From UMGS1387 sp045541355 (lineage in GTDB: Bacteria > Bacillota > Clostridia > Oscillospirales > CAG-382): a DNA stretch of 40,375 nucleotides. The stretch is taken from the NCBI GenBank assembly GCA_045541355.1, contig JAZQIW010000109.1, positions 1 through 40,375 on the forward strand, given 5' to 3'. A program made the position numbers and the translations under genes. Positions within the stretch are counted from its first letter, which is position 1; every line of letters starts with the position of its first letter. The notes under the pieces are model-generated. The model worked only from the letters and a program-made list of their open reading frames with translations. It made no database searches and was not told where the DNA came from. Shown here piece after piece: positions 1 to 7,917 of the stretch.

Positions 1-366
1 TTCATTTATGTCGCTGACCTTATAGAAAAAGTTATCTGTTATTATTCCGTGATCCTTTGCATAGTCAACATAGGTCTGATACCAGGGGTTTCCTTGCGAC
101 ACAAGGTATACGCTTCCGTCCTTATAAAGCTGATACATACACGAAGCAAGCTTTACGGCTTCTGCATAGGTAAGATTATCGTTCGGAGCAAAGGTTGTAG
201 TAGACTTACCATTGATAATACCGAGTCTTACGGCATTATCAACATCATCATAGTACCAGCTGTCAGGTTTTACATCAGTAAATTCAGAATAATGCTCTGC
301 AAATACCACAGATGACACACTCAAAATCATTGTTATACATAAAATAAATGATATTATTTTCTTCAT
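1..366 (-). CDS. SLH-domain surface protein, N-terminal part (runs off the left edge)
   Basis: This is an open minus-strand frame of 122 codons that leaves the window at base 1, so the C-terminus is missing. The start ATG (366-364) lies behind a clear AGGAGG ribosome site at about 372-377. The first 22 or so residues (MKKIISFILCITMILSVSSV, then an AFA-like VFAE end) form a secretion signal. Residues 23 to about 75 match an S-layer homology (SLH) repeat: FTDV, then WYYDDVDNAVRLGIING, TFAPNDNLTYAEAVKLA. A second repeat seems to begin near residue 92 (WYQTYVDYAKDHGII). SLH repeats usually bind pyruvylated cell-wall polymers, so the protein is probably held on the cell wall. What its missing part does cannot be judged here. 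Confidence 0.85.
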   Translation of the reverse strand, partial: MKKIISFILCITMILSVSSVVFAEHYSEFTDVKPDSWYYDDVDNAVRLGIINGKSTTTFAPNDNLTYAEAVKLASCMYQLYKDGSVYLVSQGNPWYQTYVDYAKDHGIITDNFFYKVSDINE

Positions 367-429
367 ATTCTACCTCCTAAAAATTCCGCAGCACCTTTGG
401 AATTTACCTCCCATAGAATGACAAAATGC

Positions 430-792
430 TTATTTTTTGGCTTTTTCCCCGTTATTTGCTTCACCACATTTTTTGCAGCAAACTCCGCCGCGAAGTTCAT
501 CTGAATATACCGAACAATCCTCGCAAATCATTTCTCCGCATATTTCGCAACGGTTCAAGTTAAGTCTTACCTCGTTATTTGCACGCTCATATGCCTCTCT
601 GTGCTCATTGGCATAAATAATTGCACGTGCTTCCTTCTCATCGTTTGAAAGAAACGTCTTCTGTGCAAAAGCGCTGTTAAAATCATATACTTGTGTGAAA
701 ATCGGTTTGCCGCAGCAGTCGCAGTAAAAAGTGAACTTGAACTGCTTCATTGATGAATCATCTGTGTACTTTTTTGTAATCGGACTTAACAT
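430..792 (-). CDS. Small zinc-ribbon protein of unknown function
   Basis: I do not recognise a named family. The protein is 120 residues, cytoplasmic (no signal or membrane segment), and carries several metal-binding knuckles: CDCCGKP near residue 25, then CEICGEMICEDC near residues 82-93, and CCKKCG near residue 107. Pairs of CxxC knuckles of this kind bind structural zinc. The C-terminus is lysine-rich. An upstream in-frame ATG at 810 exists, but the ATG at 792 has a GGAGG site seven bases in front of it, so I use 792. The gene stands alone between the SLH gene and the LuxR-type regulator and is read in the same direction. Confidence 0.7.
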   Translation of the reverse strand: MLSPITKKYTDDSSMKQFKFTFYCDCCGKPIFTQVYDFNSAFAQKTFLSNDEKEARAIIYANEHREAYERANNEVRLNLNRCEICGEMICEDCSVYSDELRGGVCCKKCGEANNGEKAKK

Positions 793-910
793 AAAAGTTC
801 CTCCTCTCATAATTCAATTTTACTCTATACTTATATGTATGTATATTGACCCCAAGGATACTTTAAGCATTTTCGGGGGTGGACTCAGGGCTACTTTTCC
901 CTTTTCAGGC

Positions 911-941
911 AAAAAAAGCCGTCCATTTGTTAAATGGACGG
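911..941 (-). terminator. Rho-independent terminator of the LuxR-type gene
   Basis: A 10-bp perfect stem (919-928 with 932-941, loop GTT) is followed on the minus strand by a run of seven T (911-917). It sits 12 bases after the stop codon of the regulator gene at 954. Confidence 0.85.
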
Positions 942-953
942 TGATTTTAAGAT

Positions 954-1949
954 TCAAATATATTTTTTCAGTTTTGCGTAGAGTTCAAATCGGTTTGTTA
1001 CGTTAAATTTTGCGAAAATTGAACCGGTATGCTTTTTAATAGTACTTTCGGTTACAAACAATTCTTCTGCAATTTCTTTTCTTTGTTTATTGGTTAGCAG
1101 TTTTGCCAGAACTTCTTTTTCCCTTTCGGTAACAAGACTTATGATTTCATCACTGCTTAATATGTGCTCAATATCCTTTTCGCTGAAAAGCGTTTTATCA
1201 TCGCTGTCACCCGGATGAATTGTTCCCGCAAGATACTCTTCTGCCTTTTTTGAAGTGTTTGCGATTATGATACTTCCGTTTTCACCTCTGATGCCATACT
1301 CCTGCAGAATACCGTATAACAACAAAACAAAAAGCTCGGATATTATGTAGGACACAGTTAAAAATTCAAATCCGCGAGGCAAAAACCGTTCAGTAAGCCA
1401 AATTACAATATTGCAAAGCACGGCAGACAGTAAAAATGCAGTGTGAAGTGTGGATGTGATTTTCTTCTTTAACGAAGAATATATAATTGCAAGTAACATA
1501 AAAATGAAAAACAACAGAAGATACACATAGTAAAGAGAATGCAAGGGTCCGTAATCTCTGATAATCTTTGTGACGCCATCTACAATTTCTATTGAAACTT
1601 TTTTATAGTACAAAGTAAAAATTCCGGGCGTTAATGTTATAAACAAAACAGCAACGCTGATAACCGTAAGAACCGTTAAAAACCACTTTTTATAGTTCAG
1701 GTTACACAAATCAAGTATCATTTTAAGCAGCATCAACGGCAGAAAAACCTGACCCAGATATGCTATTCTGTTTGCATTAAGAGCAAAAGTAAGATTCGGT
1801 GCAACCGAAATCAGATACTGACCAAGATTACAAATAAACACAGATACAAACAAAAACAGCAAACATATATCTTTTTTTCTGTCAACTGCGAGACACACAC
1901 CAATCAACACCAGCGAAATGACGCAGAGGATTCCATATACTACACTCAT
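954..1949 (-). CDS. Membrane-anchored LuxR-type transcription regulator
   Basis: This 331-residue protein has about seven hydrophobic segments in residues 1-215, arranged like the 7TM sensor modules of some histidine kinases. A linker follows, then a LuxR-type helix-turn-helix at about residues 272-331 (LVTEREKEVLAKLL, then KEIAEELFVTESTIKKH). There is no receiver, kinase or GAF domain, so it appears to be a one-component regulator that senses at the membrane and binds DNA from there. The ATG at 1949 follows a GGAGG site. It lies 14 bases downstream of a small XRE regulator and is probably co-transcribed with it. The ligand and target genes are not evident from the sequence. Confidence 0.85.
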   Translation of the reverse strand: MSVVYGILCVISLVLIGVCLAVDRKKDICLLFLFVSVFICNLGQYLISVAPNLTFALNANRIAYLGQVFLPLMLLKMILDLCNLNYKKWFLTVLTVISVAVLFITLTPGIFTLYYKKVSIEIVDGVTKIIRDYGPLHSLYYVYLLLFFIFMLLAIIYSSLKKKITSTLHTAFLLSAVLCNIVIWLTERFLPRGFEFLTVSYIISELFVLLLYGILQEYGIRGENGSIIIANTSKKAEEYLAGTIHPGDSDDKTLFSEKDIEHILSSDEIISLVTEREKEVLAKLLTNKQRKEIAEELFVTESTIKKHTGSIFAKFNVTNRFELYAKLKKYI

Positions 1950-1963
1950 TCAGTACTCCTCCA

Positions 1964-2206
1964 TCATATATTCAAATTATCAGATAAATCTATTTCAATT
2001 CCGCTTCTCTGGCAGAAGAAATAGAACTTACCGAGCAAAGCAAGCTGCGGCTTTCTGTTTTCACGTTCCCAACGGCTTACCGTTGCAAATGATATTCCCA
2101 TCTGACGTGCAAGCTCTTCTTGACTTAACTGCAAATGCATACGAATAAACTTTACCTGATCCTGAAAGTCCATTGTCTTAACTTTCAATTTGATTTTATT
2201 TTCCAC
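1964..2206 (-). CDS. XRE-family helix-turn-helix regulator (80 aa)
   Basis: A single-domain DNA-binding protein. Residues about 13-70 form a Cro/CI-type HTH: VKFIRMHLQLSQEELARQMG, then ISFATVSRWERENRKPQ. I take the GTG at 2206 as the start because it follows a GGCAGGT sequence and sits downstream of a good promoter. The only inner ATG (residue 12) has no ribosome site. It is the first gene of a probable two-gene operon with the membrane LuxR-type regulator. Confidence 0.8.
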   Translation of the reverse strand: MENKIKLKVKTMDFQDQVKFIRMHLQLSQEELARQMGISFATVSRWERENRKPQLALLGKFYFFCQRSGIEIDLSDNLNI

Positions 2207-2241
2207 TATAGTACCTGCCTGAATATTTTAAAATATATCTT

Positions 2242-2270
2242 ATTATAGCATAATTAGTCATAATATTCAA
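2242..2270 (-). promoter_or_regulatory. Sigma-A promoter of the XRE/LuxR operon
   Basis: Read on the minus strand: TTGAAT (2270-2265), a 17-base spacer, TATAAT (2247-2242), ending about 36 bases before the GTG start. Confidence 0.6.
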
Positions 2271-2402
2271 GAGATTTTTAATTTTATTTTTATCCGCCGG
2301 ATTAAACCTGATTTTTTGAGCCGAGCACTTCTTTCATACTATTTTTGAGGTTATACAAAACAGGAGATATTGTAGGACGAGTATTTCTCAATAAAACCGA
2401 AT

Positions 2403-2438
2403 AATTAAAGACCTTACACCTTTGTAAGGTCTTTAATT
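2403..2438. terminator. Perfect 15-bp inverted repeat in the 2.2-2.6 kb gap
   Basis: The arms 2403-2417 and 2424-2438 are perfectly complementary around a 6-base loop. It resembles a bidirectional terminator but has no long T run, and the tRNA already has its own terminator at 2539-2588. The remainder of the gene-free stretch 2271-2538 shows nothing else I can support. Confidence 0.45.
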
Positions 2439-2538
2439 TACACTAAAAATTATCCATTTTTTACCCATCTCTATCCCCTATTAATTTGCACAAAAAACAA
2501 GAGAGTTGAACTAAAGTTGAACTATTTTTTTAGAAGGC

Positions 2539-2588
2539 AAAAAAAGAAAACCACGTACTACGCAAAAATGACGTAAATACGTGGTTTT
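2539..2588 (-). terminator. Terminator of the tRNA-Arg transcript
   Basis: On the minus strand an 11-bp stem (2588-2578 with 2557-2547) with a 20-base loop is followed by a run of T (2546 downwards), three bases after the tRNA CCA end. Confidence 0.75.
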
Positions 2589-2590
2589 AC

Positions 2591-2667
2591 TGGCGCGCCG
2601 CAAGGGACTCGAACCCCTGACCTTTTGGTTCGTAGCCAAACACTCTATCCAGCTGAGCTAGCGGCGC
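2591..2667 (-). tRNA. tRNA-Arg (anticodon ACG)
   Basis: A complete 77-nt cloverleaf. The acceptor arm is GCGCCGC/GCGGCGC. The anticodon stem TTTGG/CCAAA encloses the loop CTACGAA with anticodon ACG (its first A is normally deaminated to inosine). The T arm is AGGGG-TTCGAGT-CCCTT. The 3' CCA is encoded in the DNA (2593-2591). Confidence 0.97.
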
Positions 2668-2761
2668 ATGGCTGTCACAGACAGCTTTATTATAATATCA
2701 TCAAATAACCCTTTTGTCAAGTGTTTTTTGAAATATTTTTAGCTATATTTTACTCTTAACT

Positions 2762-3766
2762 TTATTGATACAAAGTGAGAATTTCCACAATCTTTCTTTT
2801 GAGAATTTCCGAGCATCTGACGGAAGCGTTTACATTCGGATGTCCGTATGTACCACTTTGATTCTTATAATCGTTAATTGATTTTACGATAAGGCAATAG
2901 GTGTTCTTATCCGTTTTATTGAATGTGTTTATTGCCTGCTTTAATTCATCATCGAAGACGTGCAACATCATACCGTACATCCAGATAATCGGAGTTTTGG
3001 GATACATCTTACGAATATCCGAAAGAAGCGAAATCACGCCGTCAATAAATTCCTCACTTGTAACATGACTTCTCTTATCGTTCGTTCCTCCGTTTACAAT
3101 AAACACGTCGGGAACATAATCATCGGGAATGTATTCTTCCCTGCCCCTGCAGGTTCTCTTCAAGAAGTTTTTAAAGGTGATACCGACATCGTCTCCGCAG
3201 GAATGACAAATCCCCTCGCCTGAAATACAAATTGTTCTGATATCTGCATCGAGTGCCTCGGCAGTAAGATAGGCATATGTTTTTGTACTATCCTGCTCAT
3301 AGGTTGTATATTCCATTCTCTCGCTGTCTGCAAGAACGCCGAAGCCTGCCGTAATTGAGTCGCCGATAAACTCAAGCTTTAGTTTTTTCTTATCTGTCGG
3401 CATCATAAACTCCGGACTCTTGCCGTATATCTGTACCTTTTCTATTGGAATACAGTACGAGCCCTCACTTATGCGGATAATCTTGATTTTATGCATTTTA
3501 TCTCTGAGGTTTTCAATGACGCTTGTCGTGCCCCTTGAATTAACACACGCCTTTACCTCAATTCCATCAACATAAATCTTAAAAAATGCAGGCACATCAA
3601 TTGGGTTTTCACCGAAAAAAACAGTTATTCTGTCGCATTTTGCACAAAACTCAATACCGCTGTTTGACCAGGTAAACATCGGAACATCATCTATAAAATA
3701 AGGTCTGCCGAGGATTCTGAAGCATTCTCCCCTTTTAATAACCATAGTTTTTGTGATAAAGTTCAT
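2762..3766 (-). CDS. SGNH/GDSL hydrolase, carbohydrate esterase family 2-like
   Basis: This 334-residue protein is a probable serine esterase that removes acyl groups (typically acetyl) from carbohydrates. An N-terminal beta-sandwich region (about 1-120) precedes the SGNH fold. The nucleophile block is FIGDSITAGFG with Ser137, the third block is GGTND with Asn229, and the last block is GHPN with His309. This two-domain layout with HPN near the end is typical of CE2 acetyl esterases. I start at the ATG at 3766, which has a CGGAGG site, rather than at the longer frame beginning at 3841. No signal peptide is visible, so it probably acts on sugars inside the cell. It stands alone, upstream of the tRNA gene. 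Confidence 0.8.
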   Translation of the reverse strand: MNFITKTMVIKRGECFRILGRPYFIDDVPMFTWSNSGIEFCAKCDRITVFFGENPIDVPAFFKIYVDGIEVKACVNSRGTTSVIENLRDKMHKIKIIRISEGSYCIPIEKVQIYGKSPEFMMPTDKKKLKLEFIGDSITAGFGVLADSERMEYTTYEQDSTKTYAYLTAEALDADIRTICISGEGICHSCGDDVGITFKNFLKRTCRGREEYIPDDYVPDVFIVNGGTNDKRSHVTSEEFIDGVISLLSDIRKMYPKTPIIWMYGMMLHVFDDELKQAINTFNKTDKNTYCLIVKSINDYKNQSGTYGHPNVNASVRCSEILKRKIVEILTLYQ

Positions 3767-3876
3767 ATAAAACCTCCGAGTGAAATTTGCCAAACTCCTT
3801 TGTATTATGATACTATGTTTTTTTTGCTTTTCTACAAACAAAATGTTGATATTATTTTACTATTTTAAAAACTAAT

Positions 3877-4437
3877 CTACAACAGTATAGGCTGTATCTG
3901 TGCGCCCTTCATTGCTTTATCCATAGTCCTTTCAAGCAAGGAAAATTCGCACACAAGGCTTCTCGGCTTAGTCTGTGCGTCATCCTGCCTCAGCGGAACA
4001 AAATAAACATTTCTTCTTGCAAGCATCCTGCCAAAGTTTTCGGCATTTCCCAAAAGGCTGTCATTTGATGCAAGCGCTATAACAAGCGGTCTTTCATTTC
4101 TCAGGTGTGCCTTTGCTGCAAGGGTTACGGGTGTATCGCATATTCCGCACGACAGCTTTGCAAGAGTGTTACCTGTACAGGGTACGATACAGAGGCAGTC
4201 GAGCTTTATTTTTGGTCCTAAAGGCTCTGCGTCTTCAATTGTTGATACAACCTTCCTTTGGCAAATTTTCTCTGCACGTTCAACGAAATCTTTTGCTGCA
4301 CCGAATCTTGTATCGGTTTTATAAGCATTAAATGACATTATCGGTACTATATCCTCGCCGCGCTTTTTCATTTTCTCAAGTTCATTAAATGCTGTTGCAA
4401 AATTACAGAACGAGCCGCAAAACGCAAATCCAATCAT
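3877..4437 (-). CDS. dpaB: Dipicolinate synthase subunit B
   Basis: The 186-residue flavoprotein-like subunit of dipicolinate synthase (also called SpoVFB). Together with DpaA it makes dipicolinic acid from a tetrahydrodipicolinate precursor in the mother cell, and dipicolinate is then packed into the spore core with calcium. Visible features are the N-terminal GFAFCGSFCNF motif, CIVPCTGNTLAKL near residue 85, and a conserved tail that runs through NVYFVPLRQDD and KPRSLV. Its ATG overlaps the dpaA stop by four bases (4434-4437), so the two are translationally coupled. It marks the organism as a spore former. No clear terminator follows. Confidence 0.93.
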   Translation of the reverse strand: MIGFAFCGSFCNFATAFNELEKMKKRGEDIVPIMSFNAYKTDTRFGAAKDFVERAEKICQRKVVSTIEDAEPLGPKIKLDCLCIVPCTGNTLAKLSCGICDTPVTLAAKAHLRNERPLVIALASNDSLLGNAENFGRMLARRNVYFVPLRQDDAQTKPRSLVCEFSLLERTMDKAMKGAQIQPILL

Positions 4438-5327
4438 TGGAAAATGTCCTCCTCTTCAAGAATACCCACTACTGTTTCACATAACACACCGCCTGCACTT
4501 TCCGCAAGCTTTTTACCGGGCAAGGCAAGAGCCCATATGGTCCTGAGTTTATTTTTATTTGCCGCCTCGAAATCAACACCGCCCGGCTTTGAGGCAAGAT
4601 CGATTATTATACACTTTTTATCCACATTTTCAAGACAGCTTTCGTCAAGAATTTTTTGCGGTATGGTATTAAAAATAATTCTGCAAGACGGCAGCACCTC
4701 ATTTATTTTACTCGTATCAACCGACGAGTACCCGAACGCCCTTATCCATTCAAAATCCTTTTTCTTTCTTGCCGAGGCATATACATCTGCACCAAGGCTT
4801 TTCAAAAGCATGCAAAGGCATTTTCCGATTCTGCCGTATCCCATGACAAGAACATTAAGACCGAGCAGAGAAACCCCAAGCTCATTCATGGCAATACCCA
4901 CAGCACTTTCCGCCGTGAGATATGCATTTGCTACCTGAAACTCTTCTCGTTCATTATAATCGACAAGCTTTACATTCATTTTGAGCGCCATATCTCTGAC
5001 ACATTCATCAATTTTGCCTCCAAGCACCACTGCGCCGTTACCGATAAGAGAAAACAGCACAGCGAGCGATATTCCGTTATCGGAATAAGGACATGATACA
5101 GTAAAGCCATCGCGTGTCAGAGGCAGCGGCAGCAATACCGCCTTCGCCATGTTCAAAGCATCATCAACATCTTTACACCGAGTGCAATTTCCAATTTCAA
5201 TATCGCAATTATCAAATCCGAAAAGAGCTGTTTCAAGCCCCATTTCCGAAAGCTTTCTCGCACAATAAATCTGCCTTGAATCACCGCCGATAACAGCTAT
5301 TTTAACGCTTTTATTAATCTCATTCAT
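4434..5327 (-). CDS. dpaA: Dipicolinate synthase subunit A
   Basis: This 297-residue protein is the NAD(P)-binding subunit of dipicolinate synthase (SpoVFA). Near the N-terminus is the family motif AVIGGDSRQ (residues 11-19), and a second Rossmann fold begins around residue 157 with NVLVMGYGRIGKCL. The ATG at 5327 lies 11 bases behind a GGAGG site, a slightly long spacing. The gene is divergent from phoH. In Bacillus this operon is read by mother-cell sigma-K. A loose CATA-type element is present upstream, but it overlaps a palindrome and I cannot assign it firmly. Confidence 0.93.
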   Translation of the reverse strand: MNEINKSVKIAVIGGDSRQIYCARKLSEMGLETALFGFDNCDIEIGNCTRCKDVDDALNMAKAVLLPLPLTRDGFTVSCPYSDNGISLAVLFSLIGNGAVVLGGKIDECVRDMALKMNVKLVDYNEREEFQVANAYLTAESAVGIAMNELGVSLLGLNVLVMGYGRIGKCLCMLLKSLGADVYASARKKKDFEWIRAFGYSSVDTSKINEVLPSCRIIFNTIPQKILDESCLENVDKKCIIIDLASKPGGVDFEAANKNKLRTIWALALPGKKLAESAGGVLCETVVGILEEEDIFQ

Positions 5328-5357
5328 AATAATTGGTGCCTCCGCGTATTGTTATAT

Positions 5358-5372
5358 TTTCATAATATGAAA
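5358..5372. promoter_or_regulatory. 15-base palindrome upstream of dpaA
   Basis: TTTCATA-A-TATGAAA is a perfect dyad 31 bases upstream of dpaA, in the divergent dpaA/phoH region. It could be a repressor site or part of a sporulation promoter (it contains CATA). Confidence 0.35.
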
Positions 5373-5423
5373 CTTAACAAAAGTTGTGATTTTAAAAAAT
5401 ATAAAAACGTGCGAAAATAACTA

Positions 5424-5452
5424 TTGAAAAAATATAATGATTGATATATAAT
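5424..5452 (+). promoter_or_regulatory. Sigma-A promoter of the phoH operon
   Basis: TTGAAA (5424-5429), 17-base spacer, TATAAT (5447-5452). The GAGGT ribosome site and the ATG of phoH follow about 30 bases later. Confidence 0.75.
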
Positions 5453-5482
5453 TAATTTGTATATTTATATAGTGAGGTAAGT

Positions 5483-6514
5483 ATGACCGAAAAAATATTA
5501 TGTGGAATATCTCCCGAAAAGCAGTCTGTTATTTTCGGAAACTTTGACAGCAACACTCGCATAATTGAAAATGAGTTTGAGGTTGTTGTTACGTCAAAGA
5601 CAGACGGCATAAAAATATCGGGAAGTGAAAGCAATGTTGAAAAAGCATCCAATGTTATAGAAAACCTGTTAAAGCTCTGCGAAAAGACAAACGAGCTTTC
5701 CGAGCAAAATGTAAGATACGTAATCAGCATGGTAGGCAGCGGAAACACAGACGATTTGAGGGACTTTTCAGGCGACTGTATTTGCATAACAAGCAAAGGA
5801 AAGCCCGTCAAAGCAAAAACCGTCGGACAGCTTAGTTATGTTGAAGCAATTAAAAACAACACAGTAACCTTGGGCATAGGCCCTGCCGGTACAGGCAAAA
5901 CCTTTCTTGCTGTTGCCATGGCGGTCAATGCTTTGAGAACAAAGCAGGTTTCGCGGCTGATTCTTACAAGACCTGCTGTTGAGGCAGGTGAACGTCTCGG
6001 ATTTCTTCCCGGCGACCTTCAAAGCAAAATAGACCCATATCTAAGACCTCTGTATGATGCGCTTTATGAGCTTATGGGAGCAGAGAGCTTTGCAAGGAAC
6101 ATGGAAAGAGGTGTCATTGAAATAGCCCCTCTTGCCTATATGCGAGGAAGAACGCTTGACGATGCTTTTATTATTCTCGATGAAGCACAAAACACAACTC
6201 CAGAACAAATGAAGATGTTTCTTACGCGTCTTGGATTTGGATCAAAAATAGTAGTAACGGGAGACATTACACAGATTGACCTTCCGGGAGGAGTAAAAAG
6301 CGGTCTTGAACAGGCGGCAAAAATACTTGAAAACATTCCCGGTATAAGCATTTTCAGACTATCTGACAAGGATATTGTAAGACATGCTCTTGTTCAGAAA
6401 ATCATAAATGCATACGACAGATTTGAAGCACGAAAGAGAGAGCTTTCTCTTGCAGGAAAAAACACCTCACAGGCTGAAGAACCGAAACAGGAAAACGGAG
6501 GACAACAGAATTGA
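5483..6514 (+). CDS. phoH: PhoH-like ATPase (PhoL/YbeZ type)
   Basis: A 343-residue cytoplasmic P-loop ATPase that commonly sits next to ybeY and is linked to rRNA maturation and RNA handling; the exact substrate is not settled. An N-terminal KH-like region (about 1-75) is followed by the PhoH domain, with Walker A GPAGTGKT at 133-140, LTRPAVEAGERLGFLPGD around 161-178 and Walker B FIILDEAQ at 229-236. The C-terminal 30 residues are a charged, Gln/Glu-rich tail. It is the first gene of the phoH, ybeY-era, recO, mutS2 operon. Its stop overlaps the TTG start of the next gene (TTGA at 6511-6514). Confidence 0.92.
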   Translation: MTEKILCGISPEKQSVIFGNFDSNTRIIENEFEVVVTSKTDGIKISGSESNVEKASNVIENLLKLCEKTNELSEQNVRYVISMVGSGNTDDLRDFSGDCICITSKGKPVKAKTVGQLSYVEAIKNNTVTLGIGPAGTGKTFLAVAMAVNALRTKQVSRLILTRPAVEAGERLGFLPGDLQSKIDPYLRPLYDALYELMGAESFARNMERGVIEIAPLAYMRGRTLDDAFIILDEAQNTTPEQMKMFLTRLGFGSKIVVTGDITQIDLPGGVKSGLEQAAKILENIPGISIFRLSDKDIVRHALVQKIINAYDRFEARKRELSLAGKNTSQAEEPKQENGGQQN

Positions 6515-7917
6515 AGCATACAATATACTCTAACAACGACCAGAAAGTAATAGAGCTTACCCCCTCACTCAGGGCGACGGTAAAAAAAGCAATTTGTGCA
6601 GCACTTGACTATCAGGAAATTGATTTTCCTGTTGAAATCTCTCTGACTTTTACAGACAACGAGAAAATACACGTTCTAAACAAGGAATACCGCGGAAAGG
6701 ATGCCCCCACAGACGTTCTCTCCTTCCCCATGTTTGAAAACGGAGAGATTGAATATGACGATGAATCAGACGAGCCTTGTGCCATAGGTGATATTGTTAT
6801 TTCGCTTGAAAAGGCTGCAGAGCAGGCAGAGCAATTCGGACATTCTCTTGAGAGAGAAGCGGCGTTTCTGGCTGTTCACTCGGTTCTTCATCTTCTCGGC
6901 TTTGACCATGAAGTAAGTGAGGAAGATGATGAATACATGAAGGAAAGTGCAGAAGAAATTCTTTCCTCCATAGGACTGCGCCGTGAGACTCAGAATCAAC
7001 TTTCAGCAATTGACTCCGTACCTGTTAAAATGCAAAAAACAATGTTTATAAGTCTCATCGGCAGACCAAATGTCGGCAAAAGCACCCTTCTGAACGCCAT
7101 AGTCGGTGAAAAGGTTGCCGCAGTATCAAAAAAGCCGCAGACAACAAGAAACAGAATAACCGGTATTCATACTATCGGTGAAGAACAGTATGTGTTTGTT
7201 GACACACCCGGTCTTCACAAGCCAAAAAACAAGCTCGGCGAGTTCATGGTGAATGCTGCCGAAACGGCAATTCCCGATACAGACGCCGTAATCTTCATGG
7301 CAGAAGTAGGCGACAGCATACATCCGCAGGACAAAGAGATTGTAGAAAGAATAAAAAAAGCAAAGCTACCTGCCATTCTTGTACTCAACAAAACAGACAT
7401 TTGCAAAAAAGACAAGCTTCTCGTAACAATCGCAAAGTTTTCCGAAATGCACGATTTTGTTTCTATCATACCTGCAAGTGCTCTCAAGGGTGAAAACCTT
7501 GACATAATAATGAAGGAACTTAAGCCTTTTCTCAGAAACGAACCCTGGTTCTATCCCGAGGATATGATAACCGACCAGTCTGTAAGGGCAATAAGCTCTG
7601 AAATCATCCGTGAAAAGCTGCTGCGTCTTCTTGATGAGGAAATCCCGCACGGCACGGCTGTTACGGTTGAGGACTACGAGGAATCTGAAAAGCTTATAAA
7701 AATCAGAGCCGAGATATATTGCGAAAAAAATGCCCACAAAAAGATAATCATCGGCAAGAACGGTGAAACTCTCAAGAAAGCTGCCACCTTTGCAAGAGAG
7801 GACATTGAAGAAATGACAGGCAAAAAGGTATTTCTTGACCTTTGGGTTAAGGTTAAGGAAAACTGGAGAGATTCCGAGCTCAACATGGCAAGGCTCGGCT
7901 TTAAGAAGGAAGATTAA
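6511..7917 (+). CDS. ybeY-era: Fused rRNA-maturation protein: YbeY endoribonuclease + GTPase Era
   Basis: One 468-residue frame holds two proteins that are separate in most bacteria. Residues 1 to about 158 are YbeY, a metal-dependent endoribonuclease for 16S rRNA 3' processing, with its zinc motif HxxxHxxxxxH at His123, His127 and His133 (HSVLHLLGFDH). After a short linker (about 159-175) comes Era, a GTPase that binds the 3' end of 16S rRNA: G1 GRPNVGKS 184-191, G3 DTPG 231-234, G4 NKTD 293-296, G5 SAL 323-325, and a KH domain with GKNG at 415-418. The start is TTG at 6511 behind GGAGG. No Shine-Dalgarno precedes the inner ATGs (residues 174, 178), and there is no stop or frameshift between the halves. 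The diacylglycerol kinase and cytidine deaminase genes that often separate ybeY from era in related bacteria are absent. Confidence 0.92.
   Translation: MKHTIYSNNDQKVIELTPSLRATVKKAICAALDYQEIDFPVEISLTFTDNEKIHVLNKEYRGKDAPTDVLSFPMFENGEIEYDDESDEPCAIGDIVISLEKAAEQAEQFGHSLEREAAFLAVHSVLHLLGFDHEVSEEDDEYMKESAEEILSSIGLRRETQNQLSAIDSVPVKMQKTMFISLIGRPNVGKSTLLNAIVGEKVAAVSKKPQTTRNRITGIHTIGEEQYVFVDTPGLHKPKNKLGEFMVNAAETAIPDTDAVIFMAEVGDSIHPQDKEIVERIKKAKLPAILVLNKTDICKKDKLLVTIAKFSEMHDFVSIIPASALKGENLDIIMKELKPFLRNEPWFYPEDMITDQSVRAISSEIIREKLLRLLDEEIPHGTAVTVEDYEESEKLIKIRAEIYCEKNAHKKIIIGKNGETLKKAATFAREDIEEMTGKKVFLDLWVKVKENWRDSELNMARLGFKKED

Noticed and set aside
2306..2450. An open minus-strand frame ending at 2306 in the gap before the tRNA
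   Set aside because: About 45 codons from stop to stop, no convincing start or ribosome site, and it runs through the perfect hairpin at 2403-2438.
2591..2667. tRNA-Arg as an integration site of a mobile element
   Set aside because: No integrase, no direct repeat of the tRNA 3' end and no phage-like genes are visible in the window.
4444..5096. Plus-strand frames of 146-164 codons over dpaA
   Set aside because: They are antisense to a clear dpaA gene, without ribosome sites or recognisable motifs.
7027..7052. A separate era gene starting at the inner ATGs of the ybeY-era frame
   Set aside because: There is no Shine-Dalgarno-like sequence before either ATG, and the frame is continuous from YbeY.
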